This document shows, piece after piece, positions 12,901 through 26,725 of a stretch of DNA of 64,000 nucleotides; positions within the stretch are counted from its first letter, which is position 1; the number at the start of each line of letters is the position of its first letter. The notes beneath the pieces are model-generated. The model did no database searches, had not been told where the DNA came from, and saw only the letters and a program-made list of their open reading frames with translations. Made by a program: the position numbers and the translations under genes. Source of the DNA: Rallus limicola (lineage: Eukaryota; Chordata; Aves; Gruiformes; Rallidae); contig JAKCOZ010000003.1 of NCBI GenBank assembly GCA_022605955.1, forward strand, positions 53,878,179 through 53,942,178, in the 5' to 3' direction.

Positions 12901-15900
12901 GGAATGGAAAGGTGACCTAGATAGATGGATAAATTCAATCACTTCCAAGAACTTTGTCATTTCTTCAACCATTTGTGGTGAGAACCTTGGGGAGTGAAGA
13001 GAGAAGCAAAAGGAGTTCCACATCCCACTGGCATTTCAGAAAATGGATGAAATTGCAATGAGCAGCAAAGAGGCTAGAGGTAAATGTGAACTGCCTGTGT
13101 GAAGCCCTGGAATGGATAGGCATCTAGGAAGAGCAATCGTGTCAATGGCATGTATTATTTTACTGAACCAGGAAAGGAAAATTCTCTCTGATAAACATCT
13201 CAATAATTAATTCTTTTAAAAAAAATTTTCCCCAAATAGAAAATCTCATGTTTGTTCTAGGTAGAGCATTTCTATGTTAAGAAAAAATAATCCCGTGTTA
13301 ACAAGTCTAGGTGGTTGTTTTCTTTACAGCTTTTCAGAGTAATACTAATAGAAGTTTGAAGAAGAGTTTATTGATAGTTTTTTCAATGTATTTAGACTAG
13401 TCTGAACATCTCAGAAATATGAACCACCTTTCATTTCACTTTAATTATTAATTCTGGTAACCAGCAGCGTGAAATGGGATTATCCTTTTATTCAGAGAAA
13501 CCCAGCAGTTAAGAGGTTAATCTGTTAAATCTGTTAATCCTGCCCATATACATAATCAGTTGTGGAAATGAACAGTGTTGCAATTCCATTTTATGAAATC
13601 AAAATCATGACTAAGGTCACCTGAATAATCCTTGCGAATAACAGCTTTATATAGAGAGATGTGTTTGTAATAAAATGCCCATTATCTGCTTCTACCCATT
13701 GGGTAACCTGCTTTTACCCTCGGACCCACCAGTCCACCATGCTGAAATATCTGTGAGAGGTATAGTGCTTCTGGAAATGAAACTTCTGGGCCAGCGAATC
13801 CACCCAGCCAGTGCTGAAATGTCATTTCTGGATCCCCGCTCCTGAAGCAACAGCGTTCCCAGGAGCCATGAGCCACAAGGCTGCAGTACACCTCTGATTT
13901 GGAGATGTAGCAGATGGCAGGAATGGGAGGAAGCTCCTATGCCCATAGATTAAGAATGTACAGGAAAATTCCCAGGTGACAAGGGATTTATCTGTTTAAA
14001 AAGACGAGTATCAGCCTCCTTCATGCTTCCAAGATAATTGGGCACATTGTAACTTTGTACCTGCCTGAAGTCTTTGTATATTCCTTGAGCTTAGCCTCTG
14101 CTAGAAATATGTTTGCTCTTCTTGGGCATTTCTCTGGCACATTTCTAGACACTCTGATTAGTTAGTTCCTTTGTGTGTTTTCAGTCAAATGTTTCATGGT
14201 TCTTGGCAGTCCAAGCATCATTTTCACTGGTACCATTCTTAGTTATAAATTTGAAGAAAGTGAAGCTTCTGTGATCAAACTGTTTGTTCATCTTTCCTTC
14301 CCCACTTTTCAACCTTGGGCAACTTTGACAGGATTTAAAAAATAAAATAACTCATGCAAGTTGCCCTATACAAGAGAGTAGCCAGAGCAATAAAAACATA
14401 AGATAACCAAACTTTGGTAAAAGCCATCTAGTCAAGTCCTGTTTATGAACCTGTAAGAGAACCTATAAGCAAGAAGGACTTTGTAGATACCTAATTAGTG
14501 GAAAAGCCTGAATCAGAGACCACAGTTAATCACAGGAGACACACCTTGGAAAATGAGACATGAGTAGTTCGGAACTGTTTGCTGAATATAGCTGATGGTT
14601 ATAAAACTCATTGCTTATACAGGGAAGGTCATAAATTTATCCAAACTTGAGCTCTGTGGAATACTTCCTATTTCCCTTTGTGCATCTGTGGTAGGTAGTG
14701 CACATCCATAACTCACATGGATGAATGAATTTTATGATTCACTCTTTCATTTTCCAGAATCTTTTGAGCTCACAAAATATGAAGGTGTTTGAACTCTTTA
14801 ACACTGAGAAGCATCAGGTGCCATTTCAGATTTCAGTGAAGTGTTTGGGATTGGTTTTGGGTGCACCTTAAATTTTGTAAGTGTAATTCAAGTTCATGGG
14901 TTAACCTCTGGTCTCTACTACAGGTCTGGGGCTAACTCTGTAGGGAACCTACCACTGTAGGTGATATGTAAGATCCCTGCAACACAGACAAGAGTTTAGT
15001 GGGATATTTTAAAAGTACAATGTGCATGGCTCTCTTTGTGAAAGTGTTTTGAAGTAAAAAAATTTGACAGGCTTAAGAGATATAAACAGCTTTTAAAAGA
15101 AATTGTATTCAATCTCATGTCTTAAGAAAATCAACTATTTTGTGGACTATAACAATACTTTTGCAATATATTAGGAAAATAGAAAAAGGGTAGTAAGCTG
15201 TTAAGTCTCTTCATTTATTATGAAAACATGTTCATGTTTCAGGGTGGTGTAAGTCCAAGGAAATAAAGGCTACCTTGAAAAATTCAATTCATTAATGCAC
15301 GATTTAAAATTCACCATTCTTCTTCTTGCTCAACTCACCTTTTCCTTTCTGTCACAGTTTTGGGTACAAAGAAAGAAATAATTCAATCAACATTGGGGGT
15401 TTTTTGCATTTTCAGATATTGGAAACGAAAATGTACTTAGGTCCATTAAGTGCTTCCTGAACAGGAAAAGAAGAAAAAAAATTACAAGAAACCACACTGA
15501 AACCTAAGGTGTGAATTTGGAAAGAAAAGTGTTTGGAAGAAAAATATTTTACAGAAAAGGGCAGCTTAAGTTATTAAGACAAAGAAAAACTGGAATTAAA
15601 TCAGGACATTATTAGTATACAATATGCTGCATATTTATATTTACCTATGCATTTTGTACAATCTCTCTAAATACAACTGCATCTATAATCCAGAAATGAG
15701 TTCTATTTCAACTCAGTCACTGACACACAGACATCCAGTGTGTCTGTGTATGCTAGTGGTGCTATCTACAACTTTATGCCATTTGAAAGAAATTGCACCT
15801 TAAATTTGAAGGCAATTTTAGGTAGTTTGGTGTGCAGTACAGATCCCATCTTTGATATTTAGCAAGCCTGCGATCTTTATAACTTGTGAAGTCTGCATGT

Positions 15901-17037
15901 CTACAAACTAGTATGGATGTGTTTGTGTTTATTACCTTTTTCCATGCATGCCTTGAAATGACTAAATTACAGGTATTTTACATGTGTTTTGTGGTACAAG
16001 ACAGATACCGTCCGCTAGTATAATTTATCTTGAAACACCCTGTTTTACAAAATTACAGAAAAGCACAGCAATTTGCTCTTTTTTTCTTTTTTATTTCTAA
16101 GACTATGGCAAAATCTTCAAAGCCCAGAAGATGTCTTCTAGCTAAGAACTTAGCCATGTAATAAACAATTTTCATCAAAGCACTGGGTTTGTGGAAATAG
16201 AGTACAATTGTGGATTTAAAATTTTGATAATGTTCCTTACTTATTAGCTATTTTGTCTTTTGTATTTTGACCTAATTCAGCCAGCAAAGGCATCAACCCT
16301 TATGTAAGATTAGGTACACACACATACACATCCAGCAGCCCAAATCAGATTAGTTGCAATCAAGGTAATTGAGTTGAACAAAATTGTTCATCTGTGCTTT
16401 GCAGCTGCCTTGTGGATCTAGTGTTTGATCCCAAGTGACTGACTTATACATATGTTCTTCCTTAACCCTGGATAACTTAGGCTTTATTTCCATGAGTAGT
16501 CACTGCTATAAAACTGAAGACTGAGAGTACAGCATATTTTGTTTTGCATAAATATGAATCAAAATTTTCCTTTATTATTTTTCTTTGGTATAATCCACAA
16601 TTCATTAATGGAGAGACTACATAAAATTGAGGTTCCTCAAAATCTGAGGAAGTCATCAAGACTGCCTGCTCTACATCACCTTTGCCTGTTATTAAAAGCT
16701 ACTTTCTTGGTGATTCTTCACATTTCTTCAGCAGTTAAAATTAGACTTTAACCATACTCAGACTACTGAATACCACACAGAGACAAGGCAGGTGCCTTTT
16801 GTATTCATTGTTCCTACTCTCTTATAAGACAGACAGGGGAAGGTAGTATGGCTTCTCATAAACTCCAGTAGTTGTGTTTATAGAAAAAAACCAACAAAAA
16901 CCCCAAAAAAACCCACCATCACCAAAAAAAGAACAATAGTCCTGAAGAATTTTAGGGTAACCATCATTGGCAGAGCGATTATGCAGTTTTACAAGTATCT
17001 AAAGTGTTTCAACACTTTCCTGGAAGTGGCAAGTGTC
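9917..17037. other. Unique intergenic sequence, no gene recognised
   Basis: Mostly AT-rich single-copy sequence. A somewhat GC-richer patch at about 13690-13960 has overlapping open frames on the minus strand (60-85 codons), but no splice-site arrangement or protein similarity I recognise. A 9-bp-stem hairpin (15725-15733 with 15741-15749, 7-nt loop) is present. No RNA gene was seen. Confidence 0.55.
16884..16930. repeat. A/C-rich low-complexity tract
   Basis: Runs of A5-A7 alternate with short C runs and end in a CACCATCACC-like piece. It is a low-complexity tract of the kind that also occurs at 31293-31340, 38343-38370 and 39020-39070. Confidence 0.8.
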
Positions 17038-17385
17038 ATCACAGAATCACAGACTGGTTTGTGTTGGAAGAGATCTCAAAGACCATCTAGTTCCACCCCC
17101 CTGCCATGGGCAGGGACACCCTCTACTAGACCAGGTTGCCCAAATCTCATCAAACCTGGCCTCGAACACCACCAGAGTGGGAGCAGCCACAACTTCTCCG
17201 GGCAGCCTGTGCCAGGGTCTCACCACTCTCACAGGGAAGAATTTCCTTATAATGCATAATAAAAATCTGGCTTCTTTTAGTTTGAAGCATTACTCCTTGT
17301 TCTATCTCTCCATGCCTTTGTAAACAGTCCCTCTACATCTTTCCTGTAGGCCCCCTTTTGATACTGGAAGGATCTGTTAGGTTTT
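17038..17385 (-). mobile_element. CR1 LINE 3' end, 5'-truncated
   Basis: Plus strand begins ATCACAGAATCACAGACTGG (the reverse-complemented CR1 tail) and continues with TTGGAAGAGATCTCAAAGA, CCACCCCCCTGCCATGGGC near 17093, CAGGTTGCCCAAATC near 17132 and GGGCAGCCTGTGCCAGGG near 17201. These are typical 3'-UTR and end-of-ORF2 landmarks of an avian CR1 subfamily. The tail GTTTGTGTTGGAAG and following text resemble the 3' end of the plus-strand CR1 at 47310-47534 more than the copy at 6251, so at least two CR1 subfamilies are represented. The 5' edge fades near 17385. Confidence 0.93.
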
Positions 17386-18614
17386 CTCAGTCTGAGGGTG
17401 TTTGATGTCACAGTACCCGTGTTCTAGAAAGTATCTGAATTTATGGTTCAGGTTATTTATGGTTGTGGTAATGCCATAACTTTAAATCCAAGCTTTTGAT
17501 GATCGTAACATCTGAGTTTCAACAGCTACTACTTTTCATTGTATTTAAACTAAGACACTGTCAATCCAGAAGGGCAACACATCAGAGAACAAGATGTGCA
17601 TACTGTTGCATAGGATATCAATATTTAACTGCTTCTTGGATAATTATCATTATTATTAATATCTGTCTGACTTGATTTCACAGACCTTTACTTCTTCACA
17701 TACTATGACATGTTTCCTGTTTTTCTAAGGTAAATAGTTGCTTTTTTAGTGCACACACAGAAGACTTTTCCAGATATATTGAAAAGATGCAGCCTCTTTG
17801 ACTCATTCCTCAGAGAGAAAAGGAGGTTAGTGCCTAAAAAAATAGCCTTTCAGTTGAGATATATTTTTGTCCCATTAAAAATAAAACAAAGGATGGGAAT
17901 AAAAATTAGCATTTTGTGTATAGAACAGATATTGTTGCTGAATTAAGAAATAGTGCTTCTAAGCCCAAGAGTTAAAACCGGATGGATAAATAAATAGATT
18001 CTTTTCAAAAGTTTGGAGGTTCATCATTTGGTTTTCAGATTTTTCAGTCTTTGTGTAGAGCTAAGAAAGCTTTTATTTTATTTTTGGCAATTCTTAAGAA
18101 AGAAGAAAATATTACCTCCACAAAAAACCTGTATTTGAACTCCAGAATTTATATAAAAAAGAACCAAACTTATCTTTGTAAGTGTGGTAACAATATTTGG
18201 AAAAGGAAGAGGAAAGAAGAAGATTAGGAAGTACTAAATGAGAAGCTCATTGTTAAGACTATTATCTACAAGCTTTTGCTCTTTGTAAGTCAAAGGGTCT
18301 ATAATATCTGGAACAATCTCTTGCAGCAAGGAGGGGAGGGGGAAGGGGGGGATTTGTCTAATTCTCCTTTTCCTTTTAAAATACCAGAGTTTCAGCTTTT
18401 TCCCTGAGGAAATGAGCTTTGAATAAATCTACAGCACCATATGCCATCATACAGAGGTTTCTCCTCTAGGTCTGCTTTATTAGTAAATATCACTGTTCCT
18501 AGGAACTCTCCATCCCAGAATTTCTGTTCTATTGCCCCAGACATGGAATTCCTTGCTCAGAAGAACTCTACTAGAAGCTATAGGTATACCTATTTATAAA
18601 CATACATGCTTAGG

Positions 18615-18615
<1 letters not shown>

Positions 18616-18669
<54 letters not shown>
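18616..18669. repeat. Compound (TA)n(GA)n microsatellite
   Basis: About 20 bp of alternating TA passes directly into about 33 bp of GA repeats with no interruption. Such compound dinucleotide repeats are usually polymorphic in length. Confidence 0.95.
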
Positions 18670-18671
<2 letters not shown>

Positions 18672-19224
18672 TGAAAATAGCAACAGATTTTATAGTTGTA
18701 TACTCAGTTACTAGCCAACTAACACATAATGTATATATCTCTTTTGTTAAGGAAGTATGGAAAGAAAGCCAAATTGCAGTGTTTTATATTCTTAACCCAT
18801 CCACAGTAGAGTTTTTCATAAAATGTTTCCCTGTACTGAGGTTCCAACTGCTTGGTTTAAGTTACTCAGCATTGGCGGCCCAACTTCTGTGTTTTCACTA
18901 TTGTCTTTTTGCTTTTTATTGGCTCATTAGATTGTAAGCACTATTCTCATTAATGGAAGGAGGTTATTCTTGGTCTCTCTGTAAAGATTGCTACTCATGC
19001 GTTGGAAATACCGTGGTTTTACTGTTGGACTAGGCTTACACTCCTATGTGCCAGTGCTTATGGCATGATTGATCTTGCCCAATGAATCTATTCTTGGGCT
19101 TGGTTACTCAGTAACACACAGCTCAACACAGACTGCTTGCTAAGACTCTTGGGCAGGGCACGTTTTGGAGCAGACATTCAAGTAACATTATCTGTAGTCT
19201 CTCATTTAAAGAGAGTACGGGTTT

Positions 19225-19345
19225 CTACACAATATACAGAATGACTGAGATCTGTTCTCAGATACCAATGACTTGTTATGTAACCTTGGATTAGTCTCAC
19301 AATCTGTCCATCTGTTTTCCTATCAATAGAGCTAGCCAGGAAATA
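19225..19345 (+). repeat. MIR-like SINE relic
   Basis: The text TGACTTGTTATGTAACCTTGG, then TTAGTCTCACAATCTGTCC, then CCATCTGTTTTCC follows the order of the conserved 3' half of MIR elements (a tRNA-derived SINE with a 3' end shared with L2). Similarity is by eye and the copy is heavily mutated, as expected for an element that stopped moving early in amniote history. Confidence 0.45.
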
Positions 19346-20084
19346 GAACATAATTTTCTATGAAAATTTTTTATAATCTAAAAAGTTCTTGATTCATGAA
19401 GAATAAATTAAAACCAGAACTTCTTTTAATTATAATAAATTTCTGAACAAAATCCTTCTGTGGCTTTTACTACATGATGAGGTGTAGAGAGCCCTGCAAA
19501 ACCAGTTCCTAGTAAGTGCTAATGTTCTATCAATAAATATGTAGGTAGTGGTCCTAAATCCAATGTGATATCTCAGGAATCTAAATATATAGTTTACTAA
19601 TATGTGAAATCATAAACAGATTAAAATATTAGGGGTTTCAGCAGCTCTAGAAGTTGCTTACTATCTAAATAGACAAAAGGTCAAAGGGTCTATGTGATAT
19701 TAAATGAAGCTTACAAAAGACTTAAAAATAAATCAGAATATTAAAAATTGTGTAAAGTTTTTTGATAATGAGGCTTCAGCAGAGGATAAAACAGTCTGGG
19801 TCTGAGCCCTCTTCCCCTCATCCCAGTGAATTAAGTATGTGGCAGCAGGAAATTTAAAACCTTTCTCATACGGGGAATGTTTAAAAAAACTAAATAGAAA
19901 GTCATCTCTGCAATTGCAAATTATATGCATTTTTTCCAAGTTTCCTCCATGATTTGATAACTCCTACTGTAGCTGTCCCCGTAAATATGACAATAAATTT
20001 TTAAATCTCCAGAGAACTGGTAAATACAGGCAGATGCACTTAACTGCTGGTGAGCAACAAAAGTCAGTCTGCAGGAAACTGTGG

Positions 20085-20950
20085 CACTAATGTAGCTCTT
20101 GATTAATCTCTAATTACACTTTTGTCATCTTAGCAGGGAGACAAAACTATAGCAGTTCCTAAATAGGCAGGCAGCATTTTGGCACCTAGCAACCAGCAGT
20201 TCTTTCATATTAGCTGCAGTGGACTCTGTGCTGTTACATGGAAGGTGGTTATGGATCACTGCTCTATTATTTATAGAGCAGCATTTACAGAGGCCTTCAC
20301 AACAGTATATAAATTAGCAGCTTAATAGGCCATCGCTAACTAAAAACATGGCATGAGCTGAAGCATCAAGTATGAAATTAAAATGTGACTTGGAGATAAT
20401 AATGTTTGCAACACACATAGAAAGGAATGTCGATTTATTTCTCTCTGTTAACCATTTCACAGGCAGATTACCGTTGGTCTTTCAGCATTTTCATATGGAT
20501 GCATGTGTGCCTCTCGTTTCTCATATGCACATACTGTGTATGCATGTAAATGCATAGACATACATATTCGTACATAATAAAGCATGTTTCTCATGTGATT
20601 CTTTAAGATTGTCTATATTTTTAAGGGTAGGCTAATATAGCACAGACGTGGACAAGCTAGGAGAGCTGTGCTAAAAGGGATCTATCTGTTAATTGGACAG
20701 CAGGCTGCAACAACACTCCAAGTGTCTTCGTGAAAGGACCTTATTAGCTATAAATGAGACAAATAACACTAACTTTTTTCTGTCTCCTGTTCTTAGTGAC
20801 TTGCCAGTGAGAAGTCTCACTCCAGAGAAAGACCTCACACCTCTCTGTGGGGTCATTCAGAGTGAATAAGATTCAAAAGTGATTAAATATAGGAATTGAC
20901 TGCTGGCAAGCCACAGTTAAATCCTTATTTAATCAAGTACGGAAATAATA
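20085..20950. promoter_or_regulatory. Candidate conserved noncoding block (inference only)
   Basis: This segment lacks recognisable repeats, has balanced composition and is dense in homeodomain-type AT motifs (TTAATTGG, TAATTAC, ATTAGCAGCTTAATAGG) mixed with GC-containing non-repetitive words, a texture typical of vertebrate conserved noncoding elements. There is no coding signal. The sequence alone cannot show conservation or activity. Confidence 0.22.
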
Positions 20951-21510
20951 AATTAATGTTTAAATATTAGGGATTCTGGAATAAGATAATAGGATTATTA
21001 AGAATGGGAAAACATAATCTGGGGAACTACTGACACATAAAGCGTTCAGTGTGGTGCTTCCTTAATTAAACCAATGTCTGGCAATAAAAGACAGTTCAGA
21101 TCTATACCATGCTGGCTTCTGAAGTTTCTCCTAGACCTGCTTTGCTTTCACCTTCTCAAGTGTGTCATCAGAGAAAGTCCCTGAACAGGTGGGGACAGCT
21201 CACAGCCTGGGCAGACATAGCAGATGGTGGAGAGGAATGAACTCAGCTGTGTTCACTCCCCATGTTCATGCAGCTCGCTGTTGAAAGATTCAGAAAAGGA
21301 AAGTCACACTGGGAGCTTCCATCCACTGAAATCAATAGCGAAATTGGTACAATCTTCAGTGGAAGGAGAACCTGTCTTCAGTTTTGTATCAAAGAACCCA
21401 TTGATGTGCTTTATCAAGCCACCTTTCTTGACTACAGTCTTGGTTACTGGATATTTCTAGATATTTTTTTAAAAGACTTAGAAGTTATCTTCTACATGCA
21501 GGTAGTGGTA

Positions 21511-21560
21511 CTTTATTTTATTTTATTTTACTTTATTTTATTCTATTTTATTTTATTTTT
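21511..21560. repeat. (TTTTA)n microsatellite
   Basis: About ten copies of a pentanucleotide TTTTA/TTTAT unit, with two C interruptions (CTTTA near 21530 and TTCTA near 21541). Low-complexity open frames crossing it are artefacts. Confidence 0.95.
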
Positions 21561-21937
21561 CTAGTCTAGAGAGGCATTACCCTCTCAATGTTAGCCTAAA
21601 GATTATACACTCTTTGCATGTAGAGATTATCCAGCAATGTATTTTGTGATTATGAACAAAAGATCCAGTGGAGGGTCACAGACTATATACCCAGCAGTAT
21701 AAATAAATTTAATTTTTGAAAAATGAAGTTCAGAAATTTTCTGAATGTCCCAAATTACTATGCGATACAATTTTTCCCAGCTGTCCAGGCTTTCCATTTC
21801 TACAGTACTATTCAGAGACAGCTTTATGCAGTGATGTGCACAGAACCTAAAACCAAGGGCTTAGTCCAAGTGGGTAATTTTATTTCTCTAAAATATTTTT
21901 TTTCTGCAATGGTGTCTGCCTTGTTTTAAGCTTAACA

Positions 21938-21985
21938 AAAAAAAAACCAAAAACAACAAAACAAACAAGCCAGCAAACAAAAAAT
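21938..21985. repeat. A-rich low-complexity tract
   Basis: Runs of A separated by single or double C (AACCAAAAACAACAAAACAA and onwards). It could be the decayed poly-A of a retroposed sequence, but no recognisable body or target duplication lies next to it. Confidence 0.75.
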
Positions 21986-24900
21986 TTAAAGGGGAGTAGA
22001 TAACTCTCCCCTTCAGGGAAAATTATTTGCCCTTCCCCTGAGGTTTGTTTTCTCCTGAGCAGCTTTGTGAAGGCGTGGATACTAATCTTGATTTCTCCAT
22101 TGGGGACATTGAAAACTGTAGCTGTGCCCCCTGCAATCATTACTGTGAGGTGACAAAGCCATATGTGAGACTTAAAAGAGAAATAACTCACAGTATATAC
22201 ATAATATGTATTTGAGCTATTCAATAGCAGAATAAGAGAGTCAGAGACCTAAGCAGGTGACTTTTGAGGGATATTTTCCTTGCTTTTTCCTAGATTGTCA
22301 TTGATGACAGTACATAAGAGTAGCTTCTCTTTTTCTTGTACACAAAATATCCCTGATGAATTCGAGCAAGAACATCAGGCTGATGAAAATAATGAAAATA
22401 ATTTCTTACAAAATCTCCCATGTCTACATAAAAAAAAGCAGTAATCATCAAACTCTTCTCATCATAATGCTACAAGATGACTTAATTAGCTAGTTGATTT
22501 CTGTGACAATACTCAAAGAGATGGGGTCTGAGATGCATGTGAAACAGGAATTATGAATTGATGGAACACGAAAAGACCAATGAATTTGTTCTCACTTACT
22601 ACTGTGGTGGCTAAAAATATTTCAACATGAATAGCAAACCTGTTTGAAGTGTGGATCCTGCACCTGGGTCTGTGTCAGGTCTCATATGCAAGTGAGCCAA
22701 GCCCCATGTGAGAGAGCTCTGCTTAGACACAAATTTCCCCCAACTTTGATCTGAACATGGTGCTTGCTTTGTGGTGTTGTTAATTCTAGCTAGTGAGAAG
22801 GGAATTACTTTTATGAATGGAGGCAGAACTCTGTATTGGGACTGTTTAGCTTTATATTGTAGAATTTAAGTCACAAGTGTTTTAAAGCTGAGTGTCTGCA
22901 CTAAGGTCCCTGTGCAAACACACCAGGTAATTCAAAGAGCTATAATTAGTAAACAGAATAAGACAAATATATTGAATGATGTGAAGCCACAGAAACTTTT
23001 ATTATTGCATGATTTTGCAGCTGCACATAATTGAGGCTGTTAATACATTTTAAGTATTCATTTCCATATCTTAATATGTTTCATTTTTTAAAGTACTATT
23101 GTTACTCAGAATGATCTACATTTTCATGTGCTTAGGAATAGAAAAGCATGTATGAAACTTTTCTGCTTAAATCCATATATATTTCTAATACATATCTTCA
23201 ATTTTAACTCCGTGTTGATTCAGCCATAAACTCCATAAATATTTTAGTTTTAATTTGTGTTATTTTGTATGAGTTTAAGATATATTCAGTGATTGTTGTA
23301 GCAAAAGGGAGTTGCATTTGTTTTGCCCTGCATAAAAAGAAATTAGAAAAAATAATTTCTGTTAAAAGTTTACCTCAAAAGAAGGAAAGTAAAGATATCA
23401 CAAATGAAATTAAAAAGATATATTGTCAATTACTTCTGATGATACAATTTCCAGCAATTTTTTTAAAGATGACACCTTAGTTTTAATGAATCACTTGTGA
23501 AGGGTATTTTTCAATGAAATGTCTCTCTCTGGTGACTAATTTAGAATAAATAAATCCATACTTGTATCAACACAAAAAATAAAGTCCTTTTATTAGCCTG
23601 CTGGATTTATTAGACATGGATATTTAAGGATTAGAAAGAACTTCTGACACCAAGGGTTAGGGTCATTAAACAGGTCACTGGAGCTTTGAACAGTAAATCT
23701 GTGCAAGACAGCTTTGGCTGATGACTTCAATCAGACAATTTGTTTACCAATCATTATAAATTTAATTTCATAAAATATATAGACTCAAAGAACCTCTGCT
23801 ATATCTACAGTGATCTTCAGACTGCTCTGTTTTTCATTATTGTTCAATAGATAACTTCATAGTAGTATTATTCCTTGCACTTTAAATGCTAGATATGAAG
23901 TCTGTCTTTTATGTATTTAAAAAATTCAGTGAAAGTACTTGTCTTTTATGCATTTAGGTTAAATAATGAAAATATTATCCCTATGAATCTATGAAATAAA
24001 ATGGTTCAAAATGTAATTTTTGTTGAAATAAAAACTAATTCTGTGTTTTCAGAAAATAATGGTCAGTATTTCTGTGGGATTGTTCAACCATGTGTATGAT
24101 ACACAGGAATATATAAATTATATTTACTTATGAAAGAACATTGTGCTGATATTTCCCATATATGGCAAGGTGGAAAAGAGCAGTCTTCCATTTTTTAAAA
24201 AATTTTGCTATATATTTTCATTGAGTACATAAAACTTCTCAAGTAACAGGTTCATCCTGAATCATGTCATAATTTCAATAAGGAAAAGAACATACCAGTC
24301 TTTAGATATGCAAACCTGGAAATTACAGATAATGAAATTTACGTGTATGCATCGAAACATGATGTTATTGCTTTTGTACTTCCATCTGATTGAAGTTGCT
24401 TCCTCTTTCAGTATGCATCCTTTTTAAAAGTTGTGTTTTCTATTTGTACATCATTTATAACAGAAAATTCTGTTCATGAAAAATTTCAACATAAAGAAAA
24501 TGATTCTATAATTTTGTTTATTTCTATTTGTTTATGGTCTATTACAGTATGTGTGAGTGGATATATATTAATTTTACACAAAATCAAAAATGGATTTCAC
24601 CTATATTTCATATCAAGAGAATTCTATTTGCAATTTCTCATTTAAAAAAAGGAATAATTCCATCCAAAGTTAAATTTAAAAAAAAATAAAAAAGGAAGAG
24701 CTATGACTCTTTTTTTATTTCATGTAAAATAATAAGTGTACATTTAAGTTAAAAGAAAAGAATACCTAAGGATCAGTGGGAGCATTTTTTTTGTTTGCTT
24801 TCCTTTTGATAACATAAGAAAAATGAAAAAAATTACATAGCAAAAAGAAATTTTATTTTCCATTAATAGATACAGAGCACATGCTATTTTCGATGCTGCT

Positions 24901-26129
24901 TAATATTCCCTGTTAGAATTCAATTTAAATTCACTTGCTCACTTCAATATTTAATAGGTATCAAAATTAGACAATACACAATAATTGAGGAAATATTACC
25001 ATCCTTTAAAAAATTTATAACACGATTCTTACAAAGGCGAATTTATGTATCTGCCCTCAGTTATACACAACATGCTTTACTTCACCATAGGTTTTAGGAA
25101 GGTGGAATATTCTCAGAGTCATTAACTGAGATATTGCACATGCTGAAAACTGAAGGAATTATGTCCATGCTTATAGGATTGTTTTCCATTAGTTTTATCT
25201 TTTGAATGCACCAGAAATGTTTTTAGCAGAGAACTCTCATGCTCTCTACAGTATGGTGCTGTTATGATAAAGAGATACTTTGATATTATAATACTGAGAA
25301 TTTCAGAAGATCTGGACCCCAGCTCAAACAGGCTCTTCCATAAATGGGTAGGTTCAAGAACCACTTTGAAGAAAAGTAGACAAAAGAATTTTTTGTTGCT
25401 GAAACTTTCCATAGTGAAAAGTGGCTGTATTAATGCGATTTCTGTGAATATATGCTTGTGCTATAGATTGGTGATAAATAAAAAAATGAAAAGCATAATT
25501 TTAATTTTGCAAATTTTGTTTCCTATGCAGCTGTTCAATTCAAGATGTCTTTCAATTTTATCTATTATAAAAGACTAAAAATACTTAAAGAAAAAATGGA
25601 ATATTTATTTCCAGTCAAAACGGACTGACATATCTGGCAAGAACTTGGAGGGAACACTTTTTATACCTAATTAGCTCCTCTGACTTTAGTAGACTTACAC
25701 ATCCAAGCATATGGCTAGGTTTTTTGTCTGCTTACAGCCTAATTGATAACGTGTAGAAGGACTACAGACGGACTCACCCACTGTGTTTAATTTGTGTAGA
25801 TTTGGTTTCTTGTTTCTTCTTTTCACATGCATTAAATGTCTTCCAAAGGATTTATTTTACATCTGCCACTCTGTTAGCCTGCAGTCAGAGGTTTTCCTCC
25901 TACTGCAGATGAAACCTCAGAAGACCAGCTCTGAAAGGGAGTGCTGTTTTTTCAGAGAAAAAAGAAACAGATGACAACAAAACTATCACAGAAAAATGTC
26001 TCTCCTTTATCATTCTAATCAAACCCGATTTTCATTTTTGAAAGTGTAACCCTAACACTCCACCTGGGAATACCTGGTCATCAAAGCTGAACCTGGCCTG
26101 GCAGCATGTACAGTGGGCTTGTCTGAACT

Positions 26130-26310
26130 CCACGGGAGAGATCTTTGGTTGGTGTAAATAAGGATTGCTGCATCTGAATGCAGTGGAGCTACACTGATTT
26201 ACACCAGCTCCGGGACTAGTTCTGTGCATTGATTTACTGCAACCAACTTGAACCCATTAGACTTACGCCAGCATAAACCTGAAGAAACCCAGTGGTGAAT
26301 CAAGCCCCAG
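26130..26310. repeat. Probable ancient amniote interspersed repeat
   Basis: Contains the phrase AGTGGAGCTACACTGATTTA followed by CACCAGCTCCGGGAC, and at the right edge GTGGTGAATCAAGCCCC. On the reverse strand this reads as GGGGCTTGATTCACCAC leading into TTTATGCTGG. From memory this word order matches an old repeat frequent in turtles and crocodilians and found as relics in birds. The family name is not asserted. It has no coding content. Confidence 0.4.
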
Positions 26311-26619
26311 AAGAAAGAAATCTTTAGATAACTACTTAACGACTGCTGGCTCTTGTAGGACTTCATTACCACATCTGATGAGAATGCAGATTTATGGAGA
26401 TCAGTAAACAAATCTCAGCAGAAAGGGAGTCACAGAAAAAACAGAGAAACATTTCCACTATATGAACAGACAATCTCAGGGACTGTATTTGCTTGCACTG
26501 TCTGAGCCAGGCTAAGATTTAGTGGAAGATGTTTCTCACTAACACTTTCGATTTAAAGGCAGATGAAAGGAGCAACATAAAGCCCCTGTGGCCTGTTGAT
26601 ATAAAGGGCTAGGGGCAAG

Positions 26620-26725
26620 GAGGATCCTAGTGCTCTTGGTTCATTCAATGACTCATCATGCAACACTGGGCTAGTCATTTGACCCTTTCTTGCCTCAGTG
26701 AACTCAACTGGAGATTAGGGTGAAA
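26620..26725 (+). repeat. MIR-like SINE relic
   Basis: CTCTTGGTTCATTCAATGAC leads to CAACACTGGGCTAGTCATTT and then GACCCTTTCTTGCCTCAGTG, followed by a diverged G-A-rich end. The order matches the MIR core and 3' region (initial CTGGGTTC-like word, TGTGACCTTGGGCAAGTCA-like word, CCTCAGTTT-like word). Degenerate, but the best of the three MIR-like matches here. Confidence 0.5.

Noticed and set aside
13682..13946. Minus-strand open frames in a GC-richer patch as exons
   Set aside because: The two frames overlap in different phases and neither resembles a protein. No supporting splice pattern was found.
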